From contig WNNJ02000651.1 of assembly GCA_012934845.2 (NCBI GenBank), positions 1 to 64,000 of the forward strand: DNA of 64,000 nucleotides, given 5' to 3'. Origin of the DNA: Pomphorhynchus laevis. Its lineage: Eukaryota; Acanthocephala; Palaeacanthocephala; Echinorhynchida; Pomphorhynchidae. Shown piece by piece: positions 9,816-20,900 of the stretch. The position numbers and the translations under genes are program-made. Positions within the stretch are counted from its first letter, which is position 1, and each line of letters starts with the position of its first letter. The notes under the pieces were generated by a model. It did no database searches and was not told the origin of the DNA. It saw nothing but the letters and a program-made list of their open reading frames with translations.

Positions 9816-11150
9816 ATATTTGAACAGTGATTGAAGTCGACACAAAACAACTCGCGTTAACATCAAATACGAACAATCTTAAGAAACACGTCGTTGGTAT
9901 TACTTCCGAGTTCAGGATTATTCTTCTTATTTAGCATAAATGTTTGCTAACTTGATTAATTTTCAATTTTTTGTTCTTTTAAAATATCAAAATACCATGT
10001 TTTCGTGTACAATCAAGTAGCAGCCATATATTCACATTAAGCATGACTGTCTAAGACAATGTTTCTTCAGACATTCATAGTTAAGCATAAGAGGATAATT
10101 TTCTTTAAAAACATGATATTTGTAACTCTTGAACTTAAAGATATTTTAAAAACAACGTCAACATCGTATATCCTTTTTGGTAGTATTTCAAAAGTCAAAC
10201 TTGCTTGTAACTTTATACAAATAAATTTCGAATCAATTTTTTGCTCTGATTTAATGATTTTCGTTCAAATTTTCATAATTTACTTAAATATGCAATTGGC
10301 CGAATAGTCCATTTCAAGAAAGGGAGTACCTTATGCTAATCGAAAATGACAGCAGTGTCGTCATCTGCCTACATCGCGAGTTTTGAAAAAGTAATGAATG
10401 CTGTCTTGCCGCCGTAAGACAGCATTCATGAGCACTGCCTCCTCTCCAGGTAACAATGAACCCTTATCTCGCTATGAATTGAATGGCAATTCTCTCAGCT
10501 TCACTTTCTCACATTAGAGAATACATCGTCGCTCGTTATTTACTTTTGCATACACTCTGATTCTTTTCATATTTCGACTCAGCAGAGTAAAATTGATGTC
10601 GCAAAGTAACTCCAGTGCAATATCAATTGCACAACTCACACACCTAGTAGTTTTAGGAGGTGATAATGTGGTACTAATCGTACGGTTTAGGAGGCGATAA
10701 GAAGGATAATAGTGTTGAGCGTTGCGACGTTATCTTTCTTTAGCATTATTTAATTGATAATATTAGGAGTGGTTTTATTTTGAAGTGCTCTGAGTCGTTG
10801 TAAAATCATCGAATTATTCTAAAAAAATGGAAAACGATGACCGACTAATAGATTGTGGCAAACGACTCAGCAGTATTCTAGCTGCATATATGTCTGTTTC
10901 TCTCATTTCAAACAGCGATGAGTAAGTTTTGCTTTTCTTGATAGCTCTACTATATGTGTGAGACAATAAAACGGTAGATATCAACATAAAAATATAGTGT
11001 GCACATAAATTAAGTTTCTTTGACCATGTAGGCTTATGCTTTTAGTCTAAAATAGATGTAGGGAGTGTGAAACATCGAATGTGGCGCTATAGAGGCTAAA
11101 CTTTATCAAGCTCCCATTATATCTGTGACTGTTTCGAATTTGAATATGGG
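9816..11150. other. gene-free stretch
   Basis: No convincing gene. A chance frame of 82 codons lies at 10059-10307. A perfect hairpin is at 10394-10429. Confidence 0.45.
10394..10429. repeat. perfect 14-bp hairpin
   Basis: ATGAATGCTGTCTT (10394-10407) and AAGACAGCATTCAT (10416-10429) are exactly complementary with the 8-nt loop GCCGCCGT. This resembles a structured RNA or the core of a small foldback. No partner copy was seen in the window. Confidence 0.6.
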
Positions 11151-11161
11151 AGTTCACTTTT

Positions 11162-11584
11162 TTGCTTTTACCACGTCTATACAGCGTATCTTCGTTTAAT
11201 GCAATGTTCCGCATATTATTAATATTGAGGAGAGAGGAACGAACCGGAGATATTAGAGTTTGTATTCAAAGCAAAATGTGTCGTTATGGTTATTTAAGCT
11301 GGTGTTGTGTCCGTTTTTTTATTCTACCTATTTTAGTATTTTCATTATTTCAGGTGAGTGTAGTGTTTTGTAGAGATGCGTATTCTGGTTGCTTAAATAT
11401 AGATATGCCTATCACCAGCAGCGATCTGTTTACAGTTGCTAAATCATTAGTCGTTCAAATAAATTTTCTATATCCGATCAGGTTTGGTTTGTACATTTTT
11501 TGTGTTGACTCTACCAGCGACATGGTTTATATGCTGCTTAATGTACCAACTGTGTTACCTTTCCGACAATGTGATATATTTTAA
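11162..11584 (+). CDS. hypothetical protein, possible signal-peptide first exon
   Basis: A 140-codon frame in an otherwise non-coding stretch. From an internal ATG at 11277 (A at -3), the peptide MCRYGYLSWCCVRFFILPIL plus VFSLFQ looks like a short positive/hydrophobic signal sequence. It is followed at once by the strong splice-donor match CAG|GTGAGT at about 11352. One reading is a first exon coding only a signal peptide, whose downstream exons are not recognisable here. The rest of the frame (hydrophobic, no known domain) would then be intron. A chance frame is equally possible. Confidence 0.2.
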   Translation: MLLPRLYSVSSFNAMFRILLILRREERTGDIRVCIQSKMCRYGYLSWCCVRFFILPILVFSLFQVSVVFCRDAYSGCLNIDMPITSSDLFTVAKSLVVQINFLYPIRFGLYIFCVDSTSDMVYMLLNVPTVLPFRQCDIF

Positions 11585-11589
11585 GTTGA

Positions 11590-12420
11590 TATTCAATGTG
11601 ATATATGCCAAGAAATAATCAAATATTATAAATAATATATTTAATATAATATATTAATATTATATATTATATAATATTAATATTATAGCTTTAAATATTT
11701 TATTTAATGTATTTCCTGCTGTAGTTGGCGTATTTAGAGTCGATATTTTTTATAAATTGCTTTGTCTCTAAGTTTTATAATAATTAATATTTTTTGAATG
11801 TACTTTTTATTTGTAAAATGTAAAATATAAATCATTGTATCTTACAATAATGAATGATAATTTCATTATATTTAATAAGCACATATATTATAATGTATAT
11901 TATAATATACATTATATATTACATGTATGTTAAAATATGACATATTATATTGTGAAAATATATAATTATATATTATAATATATAATTAATATATAATATA
12001 TGTTAAATATACATTAAAAATGTATATTATAATGTACTTTATAATATATAATATTAAATTGTAATATTATAATACATTAAAATTTTGATGATTTTTTACA
12101 ATGCACGCTGCTTTAATCCTATCTATAAGGCAATAGCAATACACTACATTTCAGTATTGGTTGACCTTATCATTATTATATTATAATATATAATATAATA
12201 TGACTGCGCTATCTTGGCCATGTACTGCGGATGGGAATATATAGACTACCTAAGTTAACGTTATACTCGGATTAGGAGGAATCTTGGCAGCGTCCTAGAG
12301 GCGGTGACCAAAAGAATTTAAAGAGAACAACTGAAGACGAGTCCAAGAAAATTCTTTTCAACTACTCGAACATTAGCTGGCGCATATTTAAACGAAGATG
12401 GAGACAACTTGAAATGGTGG
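11590..12420. other. very AT-rich palindromic stretch
   Basis: Long runs of TATAATATTA-type sequence with many short palindromes. It contains the half-copy of foldback FB-B at 12077-12175. No gene is visible. Confidence 0.5.
12077..12175. repeat. half-copy of foldback FB-B
   Basis: About 100 bp matching one arm of the foldback at 19311-19628, including GCACGCTGCTTTAATCCTAT and CATTTCAGTATTGG. Only one arm is present. Confidence 0.65.
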
Positions 12421-12523
12421 CTCAGAATAGACACTCCTGGTTGCATTTTGCTACTTCGCTTTGATTTGACTTCTTTTTCGTTTTCTTGATGCTTTGTAAC
12501 TCACTATAAGTAAGGTCTAGTAG

Positions 12524-12527
<4 letters not shown>

Positions 12528-12605
<78 letters not shown>
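12528..12605. repeat. (TA)n microsatellite, left flank of L2-1
   Basis: An uninterrupted 78-bp alternating AT tract immediately before the L2-type LINE. A matching 73-bp tract follows the LINE at 16516-16588. Confidence 0.9.
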
Positions 12606-12607
<2 letters not shown>

Positions 12608-12892
12608 GCAAGTACAGTGCTCGATACACGATTGCAGCGTCTGGACAACAATCACCTGCGACAAGAATAAGGCTTAAGAAGACTTCGTATGTGGTTTTTG
12701 TGCCAACAAACTAATATGCAACCTTTCCAATAAGCACATATCAACATCCAACACGTCAACTCAAACTACCCCCGTCGTTTCTAATGTTCTTTCTCCACCC
12801 TCCGACCCTGCCACCATATACACTTCCCATTCCATGTCATATTCACTCCCCGACACCCCAATCCCGTCCTTCCTGTCTCGTTTCTCAATAAC

Positions 12893-13582
12893 TTGCATCC
12901 ATCCATCAAAATCACCTCCACCAACCTCCACTATCCTTCCACTCATAACCTCTCTTCACATCGCTTGCTACCCTCTTTTTTATCATTATCCACTATGTCT
13001 CCCGTCGTCAAACCAAATCCCTCCAAATCATCAACTGCCAGCTCTTCTATCGTGATCTCACCTACTCACGTCAGTCGTCCTCCTTTACGGAAGCGCTTTG
13101 CTTCTCGCGATCGTTGCGTCATTGTTACTAATATCACGCCTTCTAACGCCTTATCTCCACAAGCACGTCTCGACCACGATGTTTCCGCCTTCAGATCCAT
13201 CCTCTCGTCTTTTGTTCCTGCGGATAAACCATCCTTTTTCAAGGACATTTCTCCTGTCGCATTCATCCGTCTAAACAAATCTTCTCAATCTAATCCTTCC
13301 CAGCCCCCTCTCCTAAAAATTGTTTTCAAGCATCGCTTTCACGCGTCTTCTGTCCTCTCTCAACGATTCAAACTCATGTCATCTTCAACCACTCGAATTT
13401 TCCCCGATCGCGCCCCTTCCGAAATCGCTCAAATCTCTTCAGCCCGCATCGAAAAACGCCGTCGCGGGGAAAACGGCGAAACATCACTCGCTATCCGAAA
13501 CATAGACGGAAATTTTCAAGTTTTCCACACCCGTCCAAAAATTCGATGGCGCTCCATCTCTCCTATGTGTCTTCTCCACTAG
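12893..13582 (+). CDS. L2-1 ORF1 protein
   Basis: 229 residues, Ser/Pro/Thr-rich at the N-terminus. A globular segment (about residues 75-200, containing CVIVTNI, LNKS, and PLLKIVFKHRF) has the layout of the RRM-like domain in CR1/L2 ORF1 proteins, which bind element RNA. It overlaps the start of ORF2 by 37 bases in a different phase, a compact arrangement that implies reinitiation or frameshifting for ORF2. The frame is intact. ATGs also occur upstream in other phases; this one gives the longest frame. Confidence 0.65.
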   Translation: MHPSIKITSTNLHYPSTHNLSSHRLLPSFLSLSTMSPVVKPNPSKSSTASSSIVISPTHVSRPPLRKRFASRDRCVIVTNITPSNALSPQARLDHDVSAFRSILSSFVPADKPSFFKDISPVAFIRLNKSSQSNPSQPPLLKIVFKHRFHASSVLSQRFKLMSSSTTRIFPDRAPSEIAQISSARIEKRRRGENGETSLAIRNIDGNFQVFHTRPKIRWRSISPMCLLH

Positions 13583-16444
13583 TCTCTTTCGCCACAGCAC
13601 ACGGTTTCCGCCTCGGTCTCCTCAACACTAGATCTATTCTCAATAAATCCGATCTTATCCTCAACCTATTCACCAAGCAATCCATCGATCTCTTCTGCCT
13701 CACCGAATCCTGGCACTCAGATTCCGACGACCTTTCCATTCGCCATCTGCTCTCTGCCGGTTGCTCCCTAGTCGAATCCGCCCGCCCCCTCAGCTCATGC
13801 CCGTCTAAATCCTCTAATCATGGCGGCATCGTCGCATTCGCGCGTCACCCAGCGTCTCTTCGCAAAATCAATCCCCCTTTCAGTCCTTGCTCTTTTGAAT
13901 TGCTCACTTGTCGTTATTCTAACCCGATCACTCTAGATCTCGACATTGTATACCGTCCTGGTTCATCAGCTCCTACTGCCTTATTTTATACCGAACTCGC
14001 TGACCTCCTTTCTCATTGTTCTTTGTCCTCAATCCCTTCACTCGTTCTAGGCGACTTCAATATACGCCTAGACCGCCCCTCTTCTACAGATTCCATCAGC
14101 TTCATCAACATTCTATCCAACTACAATTACAAACAAATATCCACTGCCCCCACACATATACTTGGCAGGGCACTCGACATCATCGCTGTCCCCGATCATT
14201 TTGCTGCCCACACCTCACTGTCCATCTCTGATCCTGGTCTATCCGATCACTTTATTATCACCCTTGATCTCGCTCGCAACCACACCCCTCCTCACACACC
14301 TACAATCCTACGTCGCCCTTGGAGAAATCTTGACCTCTTCCCTTCTCCGCTCTGCCTTACTCAAATCGTCTCTATCATTACCCACAATAACATATTCATC
14401 TCCTCACGATCTCGCCTTTCTTTTCGACTCTGAACTCACATCCACTCTCGATATTCTCTTGCCCTTCAAGTCTCACCCACACCGTCGCTTGCACCGTACC
14501 CCATGGTTTGACATCCAATGCCTACTCTCAAAGCGTCGACTCCGCCATGCTTTTCGAGTCTATCACCGCTCTCTCAGACGCGATTTCCGCTCGATCACTC
14601 CGTCTTTCCGTGATTCCTATCTTGCTCTTCGCCGGTCTCATCTCCACCTACTACGTACCAAATGCAACTCCTTCTGGCAGCATAAAATCATCACTTCATT
14701 CAACTCTAAGACTCTCTGGCATACTTTTAACTCAATCCTGGCTCGTTCCTCTACGCCTTGCAACATCAATGCTAATGATTATTCGTCATTTCTCCAGACT
14801 AAAGTATCCACGCTGCTCTCTCACACCCCGGTCTCCATCCTATCCCACTCTGCCCAGTCTACTCTCATCCTTCCGGAACTCTTTCATCTTCTCCCTGTAT
14901 CACCTACTGAAGTATCATCTGTCCTCATGTCCTTGCCCAACAAAACCTCACCTGCCGATCCCCTGCCTACCCACATATTAAAATCTATATGCTCATCGAT
15001 ATCCCCATTTCTCACAACCTTGTTTAACTCTTCCATCCGCAGTCGTATCTTCCCTTCACACGGGAAATCCGCAATCGTTCGTCCCCTCCTTAAGAAACAA
15101 TCGCTCGACCCCTCCCTTCCTTCTAGCTATCGCCCCATTTCACTACTCCCTACTCTTTCAAAGCTCTTAGAACGCCTCATCTTAATACAAATCAACGCTT
15201 ATCTCTCCTCATCCAATCTGTACCCTCCTTTCCAATCCGCTTTCCGCTCTAATCACTCGACAGAAATCGCATGCATAAAAGTGTACAACGACTTACTCAT
15301 TTCTCGAGACAAGGCTCTATATAGTGTTCTCATCTCCCTCGACCTCTCCTCCGCATTCGACATTGTCGACCACTCCGTCCTCCTTTCTCGCCTTCGTTAT
15401 GATTATGGCTTTTCTTTCTCCTCCGTAGCTTTGTTCGCCTTCTATCTATCCGACTGTTCCTTTCGCGTCTGTTCTAATTCATCATCCTCCCCTCCCATCC
15501 CTATTTTTTGCGGGGTTCCACAAGGTTCAGTCCTAGGTCCCCTGCTTTTCTCTCTTTTGCTTGGCGATCTCTCTCCATTTATCAAACCTTACTCCTTTAA
15601 CGTCATGCAATACGCCGATGACATTCTAATCTATGCTCATGCACCCGCACATCGCATACACGATATCGGCATTTCTGCCTCCAACTGTCTTTCTTCTATC
15701 TACAAACGTCTCTCCAATCTCCATCTCGTTCTAAACGCCGAAAAGTCCAAAATAATGTGGATCCTTCCCCGTAAACCAAGCATATCTCCTCCCATTGTAT
15801 CTTTTGCCTCATCGATCATCCCTATAGTCCACAATCTCACTTTCTTAGGCTTCCATTTCGATGATCACCTTTCCCTTAAACCCTTCGTCCGTGACAAGGT
15901 CCGCTCGTCTAACTTAATTCTTCGTGACATCCGCCGTATCCGCCCCCTTATCGACTTCCGTTCTTGTATGTCTCTTCTTTCATCGCTTCTTTTCCCTAAA
16001 ATCGATTACTGCCTTAGCCTTTTCGCCAATTCTCCAAAATCCATCATCCTACCCCTACAATGAATAATCAACACCGCCGTTCGAGTGCTCTTCCGTCTCC
16101 GTCGCTTCGACCACACATCCACATATTTTGCCCAACTCTCCTGGCCCACCATCCACATCCGCATCAAACTCCGCCTTCTTCTCGTTACTTTTCGTCTCAT
16201 CGCTGTCGGCTCCCCATCGTTCATCAACCTTCCTTTCTTAGACGATACTCGCCCCACCTCGCTATCGCTTCGTTCCTGTCATACCCTCTTACTCCACGTT
16301 CCTAATTACTCCAACAACTACGGTCTCCGATCCTTCCTCGTCGCGGCCTCACTCGCCTGGAATCAACTCCCTCCAGACGTCCGCCGCGCTCCCTCCTTTA
16401 TCACATTCAAACACCTCCTCCGTTCACACCTTCTCGACACCTGA
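13546..16444 (+). pseudogene. L2-1 ORF2: APE endonuclease and reverse transcriptase
   Basis: The phase from 13546 covers the apurinic-like endonuclease: LNTRSIL, LTESWH with catalytic Glu, VYRPGSSAP, LVLGDFNIRLDRP with the catalytic Asp, and GLSDHFI. A one-base insertion near 14345 moves the protein to a second phase; the - strand copy at 62 kb has no such base. That phase holds the RT: YRPISLLPTLSKLLE, motif A LISLDLSSAFDIVDH, motif B GVPQGSVLGPLLFSLLL, motif C MQYADDILIY, and FLGFHFDD. A TGA at 16061-16063 breaks it, but the same phase continues to 16444 through the L2-type C-terminus. It has only two lesions, with all catalytic residues intact. Confidence 0.85.
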
Positions 16445-16512
16445 TTCACAGTTTTGTTTTGTTGTGGTCATGTAAGCGTGCGCTGGCACGCATTTGCCAC
16501 GTTAAAATAAAT

Positions 16513-16515
<3 letters not shown>

Positions 16516-16588
<73 letters not shown>
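16516..16588. repeat. (TA)n microsatellite, right flank of L2-1
   Basis: A 73-bp pure alternating AT tract directly after the L2-1 3' end. Confidence 0.9.
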
Positions 16589-16591
<3 letters not shown>

Positions 16592-16637
16592 ATGTTCAAA
16601 GGAGAAATAGAACGACCAGGAAAGAACAAATTGATTT

Positions 16638-16680
16638 TTATAAGACGTTTCGGCCGAAGCCTTCTTCAATTGTAAGATGT
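16638..16680 (-). ncRNA. hammerhead-ribozyme-like motif (candidate)
   Basis: Read on the - strand: TTACAA, TTGAAGA (consensus CUGANGA with C3 changed), stem II GGC-TTCG-GCC, GAA, the palindrome ACGT, C, then TTATAA. The flanking hexamers TTACAA and TTATAA can form five of six pairs as stem I. GAAACGTC followed by TTATAA recurs at 48861-48873 on the + strand in another context. Probably a decayed ribozyme from a PLE-like or retrozyme-like element. Confidence 0.4.
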
Positions 16681-16718
16681 TTGTCATCAAGAAAATTTAT
16701 ATAAATAAATATATATAG

Positions 16719-16892
16719 CCAAATTGAACTATGCGTGACAAAACCGATAGTATTGGAAAACCCGCTCCTGCATTCAAAACAGATGCCTTAATTGACAGTA
16801 GATTCAAATCGGTATCTCTTGCTGACTACAAAGGACAATATGTGGTCTTGTTTTTCTATCCATCGGACTTTATATATAATATCATGGGCTAA
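16719..16892 (+). pseudogene. truncated duplicate of peroxiredoxin exon 1
   Basis: From CCAAATTGAACTATG (16719) to 16872 the sequence is almost identical to 17704-17856, the start of the peroxiredoxin gene about 1 kb downstream. The copy begins about a dozen bases before the ATG and breaks off just after FYPSDF, before the catalytic cysteine. The reading then runs into AT-rich sequence and stops at 16890. Most of the few differences alter the protein (Cys2 to Arg, Ala6 to Asp, Thr16 to Lys, Gly23 to Ser), as expected for a copy without selection. Confidence 0.9.
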
Positions 16893-17715
16893 TATTTTAT
16901 TTATAAATGTATATTAATATACATTTATAAATGTACCTTATAATTTTTGTAGTGTACCATTTGAGAAAACTCTCTGATCTGATCTAAAAATAACTTGTTT
17001 CATTGATTTTTTATGAAGAAATCGTACCTAATTTCCTGAAGTAAAAATCAAATTTGCAATTTCATTTTTTTGTAATATTCATAATTAATGTATTCGCCAC
17101 TTCATGTGTTTGTCATTATATTGAATGTTCTTGAGTTTTTCGTTTTAATTTTTTTCGCTGCCCAAAGCGTTGAAACATTCCACTAGCAATCATAGATACA
17201 TCACATCAACTTCAAATCAAAACATTTTTATCTTGAATCCCATTTTCTCTAACTTTTCAATTAAAAATTGAAAATAGAGATTTATGACGAATTTTGCCTA
17301 CAGTGTTGATTGACTCAAGTTGTTTCTATTTGGTTTTCTTTTAGCACCTTGATTTTATTTTCCTCGACTCGAAAGCATATAGGGACCCTGTAAAACACTT
17401 CAATATTGAAGATTAAATATCTTAGTTACATATTAGTAAAATTAAATGTCTGAAAAAGGTAGTTTTGATTGTGTTACTCTGTGTAATTTTTTACATAAAT
17501 TTGAATTTATGTAAATAAAATATTTGTATGTTCGACTAGAATATTATGTTTTTATTAATTGCAGTTATTTCTTTATAGATTACTACTATTATTTGTTTTC
17601 ATTTCTTCTGAATTCCGATCAACATTTGATAAAATATATTTTTAGCTATTGAATTAATACCTCCTTGTTAATTTGCTGGATTATTTAGCTTTAAGATATA
17701 AAACCAAATTGAACT
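16893..17715. promoter_or_regulatory. upstream region of the peroxiredoxin gene
   Basis: About 820 bp of AT-rich sequence without a reading frame lies between the exon-1 duplicate and the real start codon. It must hold the promoter and 5' UTR, or an upstream intron. No TATA box, initiator or trans-splice acceptor can be assigned with confidence. Confidence 0.3.
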
Positions 17716-17972
17716 ATGTGTGACAAAACCGCTAGTATTGGAAAACCCGCTCCTGCATTCACAACAGATGCCTTAATTGACGGTAGATTCAAATCGGTAT
17801 CTCTTGCTGACTACAAAGGACAATATGTGGTCTTGTTTTTCTATCCATCGGACTTTACATTTGTATGTCCTACTGAGATCACTGCGTTTAGTGATAGTGC
17901 AGATCAGTTTAAGAAAATTGGCTGTCAACTTATAGGATGTTCGACAGACAGCAAATTTGCCCATCACGCATG
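17716..17972 (+). CDS. peroxiredoxin exon 1
   Basis: Residues 1-85 plus two bases of Trp86. Holds Cys51. Ends at the donor TG|GTAAGT. A broken duplicate lies at 16719-16892. Confidence 0.95.
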
Positions 17973-20900
17973 GTAAGTCAAAACGAATTTTTGAATTTAT
18001 TCCAGTCTATATTTATGACTGTTTGCCAAGTAAGTTTTGATTTGCAATCTACATTACAATCGTATTTCATAAAAACAAAAATGAATGTTTTGTTGGTAAT
18101 TTTCATTAGTAAAATGATTGAACAAATAAAAATGTATAACAAAACAGGTGATAATGCACACGATCTACTACTTTCTTAATGTCCATCCACGTATGCGAAA
18201 AGCAATCAAATCACTGATGGAAAACCACTTACGACCAAGCCTCTTAGAGCTCTTTGAAATATGGTTATTTGTTATGGAAGATGTAATATAAAAAAGAAAA
18301 CAAGTCCCGAAATAGTTGTAAGTATTGCTTGGAACACCCGATGGCAGACGTTGAACTCGTTTTACAGTCTATCTTGCTGTATTCTAAACGTTGTTGAGTC
18401 TATTCAAGTCAAATTTGCCTGTAATTAACTGTAATTGTAAACCCTTGTATTTTACCAAATGTGCAACGATATGGACAAGGTTGATAAGACATAACTAAGA
18501 AGACTTTAAGGATAACCAGACTCTTTAATTTGTGTATCAATTAAGTTCTATTAAATAAAAAAACTCGTCCTGAAATGAGCTGTTCGATATCATCATAGTC
18601 TATCATATGATGTTGATCGGACAATAATGGTTTATTAAGATAAATTGAATCGGATTAATATAAGATTAGAAATAAAGGGAATCGTTGGGCAGAGCTGACG
18701 AGTATCTGTGTAGTCTCCTTAGTAGATGCGCTTGATGTACAACTGGTGTTTTTAACTTATTAAAAAGTCTATTGGGAACCCTAACATATCTAAGAAAACA
18801 TATAACGAAAGGAATAGAAATGCAGTCAAATGCAACGCAAAGTCAAAAACCTGCTGAGAACAAATTAAAATTATCATTATTTAAATTTCTATATTGTTTA
18901 GAGCCACTAATTTTCATATCTTAATATATTATCCTATGTTTCACATTATTTAAATTCCTCTACAGGTAATTACATGACGTAATTTTTTAAATATATTTTA
19001 GTAAGCATTTGTAATAAAACGCTAACTATTTTCCTATTGCTTATTTTCATATGTAGTTTTTGCTTTATGCTAGTATACCAAATATCGAAAAATATTTCTG
19101 TCATAATATTAAGGACGCAGGTGGATCGCAAAGATGGTGGTATTGGTAAGCTGAACATTCCATTGATTTCAGATCGCAATCAAGAAATATCCAAGGCGTA
19201 CGGTGTTCTGAATGATGTGTCTGGAAATGCGTACAGGTGCGTTTTCACTTTCGCAATAAAATCGTCAAACCAGTTTCAAAAATAGAATTTATTTTAATAT
19301 TAAGAATTTATTGAAAATTTGATGACTATTTTAATTATCTATTTTGATTATCCTAAGCGCCGATTTAATCCTATCTATAAGCCAATAGTAGTACGCTACA
19401 TTTCAGGATTGACGGACCTTATCATCTACTGATTTAATATTTACATTTCACGTTTCGTTCTTTTAATGTTGGCTGACGATCACTAAAAGGACCGAAACGT
19501 GAAACGTAAATATTGGACCAGTAGCTAAGGTGATCCACCAATACTGAAATGTAACTTACTTCTATTGGCTTAGATATGATTAAAGCAGCGTGCAGGATAA
19601 AAAATATTTATCAAAATTTCAATTGTAACAATGACCGCACATGCATATCAACTTAAAATAAGGAATTTTGTTTAAATAATAATCACACCAATTATACTAA
19701 TATATTAATATTTACGTGAATGACTTAAATTTAGTAACCGTTCCAAATATTCGAGTAGAAGCATTGCCGCTAGTTATCATAAGTAATCTTAGCCTGCAAT
19801 CTACTGTAATCAGTGATCGTATAAATTATGGGAATAATGGAAATCTTAAATACTTTAATCAATACAATAAAGCATTTTTCGAATGTTTAAAAATAGAACT
19901 ATGACTTGGACATCTGTTAATGCACAGCTTACCTTATTTTATATAATATTAGATAAGAAATATAATCTATAATATAATATATTATAATATAATATAGTAT
20001 TATAATATAAGAAAAATTTATTAGTATCTAGCACACGGCCGCGTCGAGTCAATGAACAGGGACCGAAGTTCCTATTTAAGATTTATTATTTGAATATCAA
20101 AAAGGGTATATAAATTTATTCATAGAGTGAGGACCTAATCATCAAAAACGTTTTGTAATAATATCGTTAATGCAATTTCAGCGAATTAATTTTTAAATTC
20201 CTACTTGAAAAGTTTTAAAAATGCTTTAATTAAAATCATTGTTTTACAATTACAATTATTTGGTTTATACAGACAATGATTGCAAATTAAAAGTAAATTC
20301 ATACAAGAGAGCTCAGAAATTAGGTGAAATAGATAGTGTTTTAATTTAAAAAAAAACTTGAAATAAAAAATAGCGTATCATGGGAAATAATTTCAAAAAA
20401 TAATAACAGATCGTTATACGCATAGGTTTACACAATAGATAAAATTTGATCGTTTTATAATCGTATTATTTTTGATTATTTTGATTCTTATCGAATCAAT
20501 TCTCTTTAATCTGTGTGTTATTTGAAAATTATACAAAGTGTTACCTTGTGAGGTGTACGTTGTGTTGAATGTGTAGATATTCCTGTATTATCGATGCAAC
20601 GGAACCGTTAGTTAAGTGCATTCGAGAAAAAGCTGTTGATAAAATTACTGTTATCAAAATTCCGATTATATCAGTGCAGCAGAATTACTGAAGAATACTT
20701 AAGTACGGAGTGAACTAATGCTTCGACTTGTAAATTTCTCGAAATTATTTAAAAAGCCTTATCAAGAAGTTCAAATATCTAAAACAATTCTGAAAATAAA
20801 ATTATCAAACACAACATCGTTTTAATGATATATTATGTAAATTCAAAGAATCGATTTATAATTAACCCTGTTACTTCATTTGTATTTGGTTTTAGAGGAC

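Larger units (their letters stand above)
12606..16515 (+). mobile_element. nearly full-length L2/CR1-group LINE (L2-1)
   Basis: A 5' UTR (12606-12892) is followed by overlapping ORF1 and ORF2. The 3' part ends ...GCCACGTTAAAATAAATCC, directly against a (TA)n tract. The C-terminal region (LHVPNY, LAWNQLPPDVRRAPSF) matches the conserved end of L2-clade ORF2 proteins. A 5'-truncated second copy lies on the - strand at 60005-62655 and ends at the same 3' sequence. The element is GC-rich compared with its flanks and only lightly damaged (one frameshift, one stop), so it is recent. Confidence 0.85.

Noticed and set aside
12893-12946. - strand frames at 12761-12946 and 13066-13278 over L2-1
   Set aside because: They are antisense shadows of the GC-rich LINE ORF1.
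16459-16704. Frames encoding Ile-Tyr repeats around (TA)n tracts (also 12422-12664 and 16502-16690)
   Set aside because: They are produced by the microsatellite. Only the one in LINE-J copy C overlaps a genuine coding relic.
18058-18179. Short frame [20 protein letters not shown] in R600 as a peptide gene
   Set aside because: It is carried in all three repeat copies, ends at different points, and lies in an intron in one of them.
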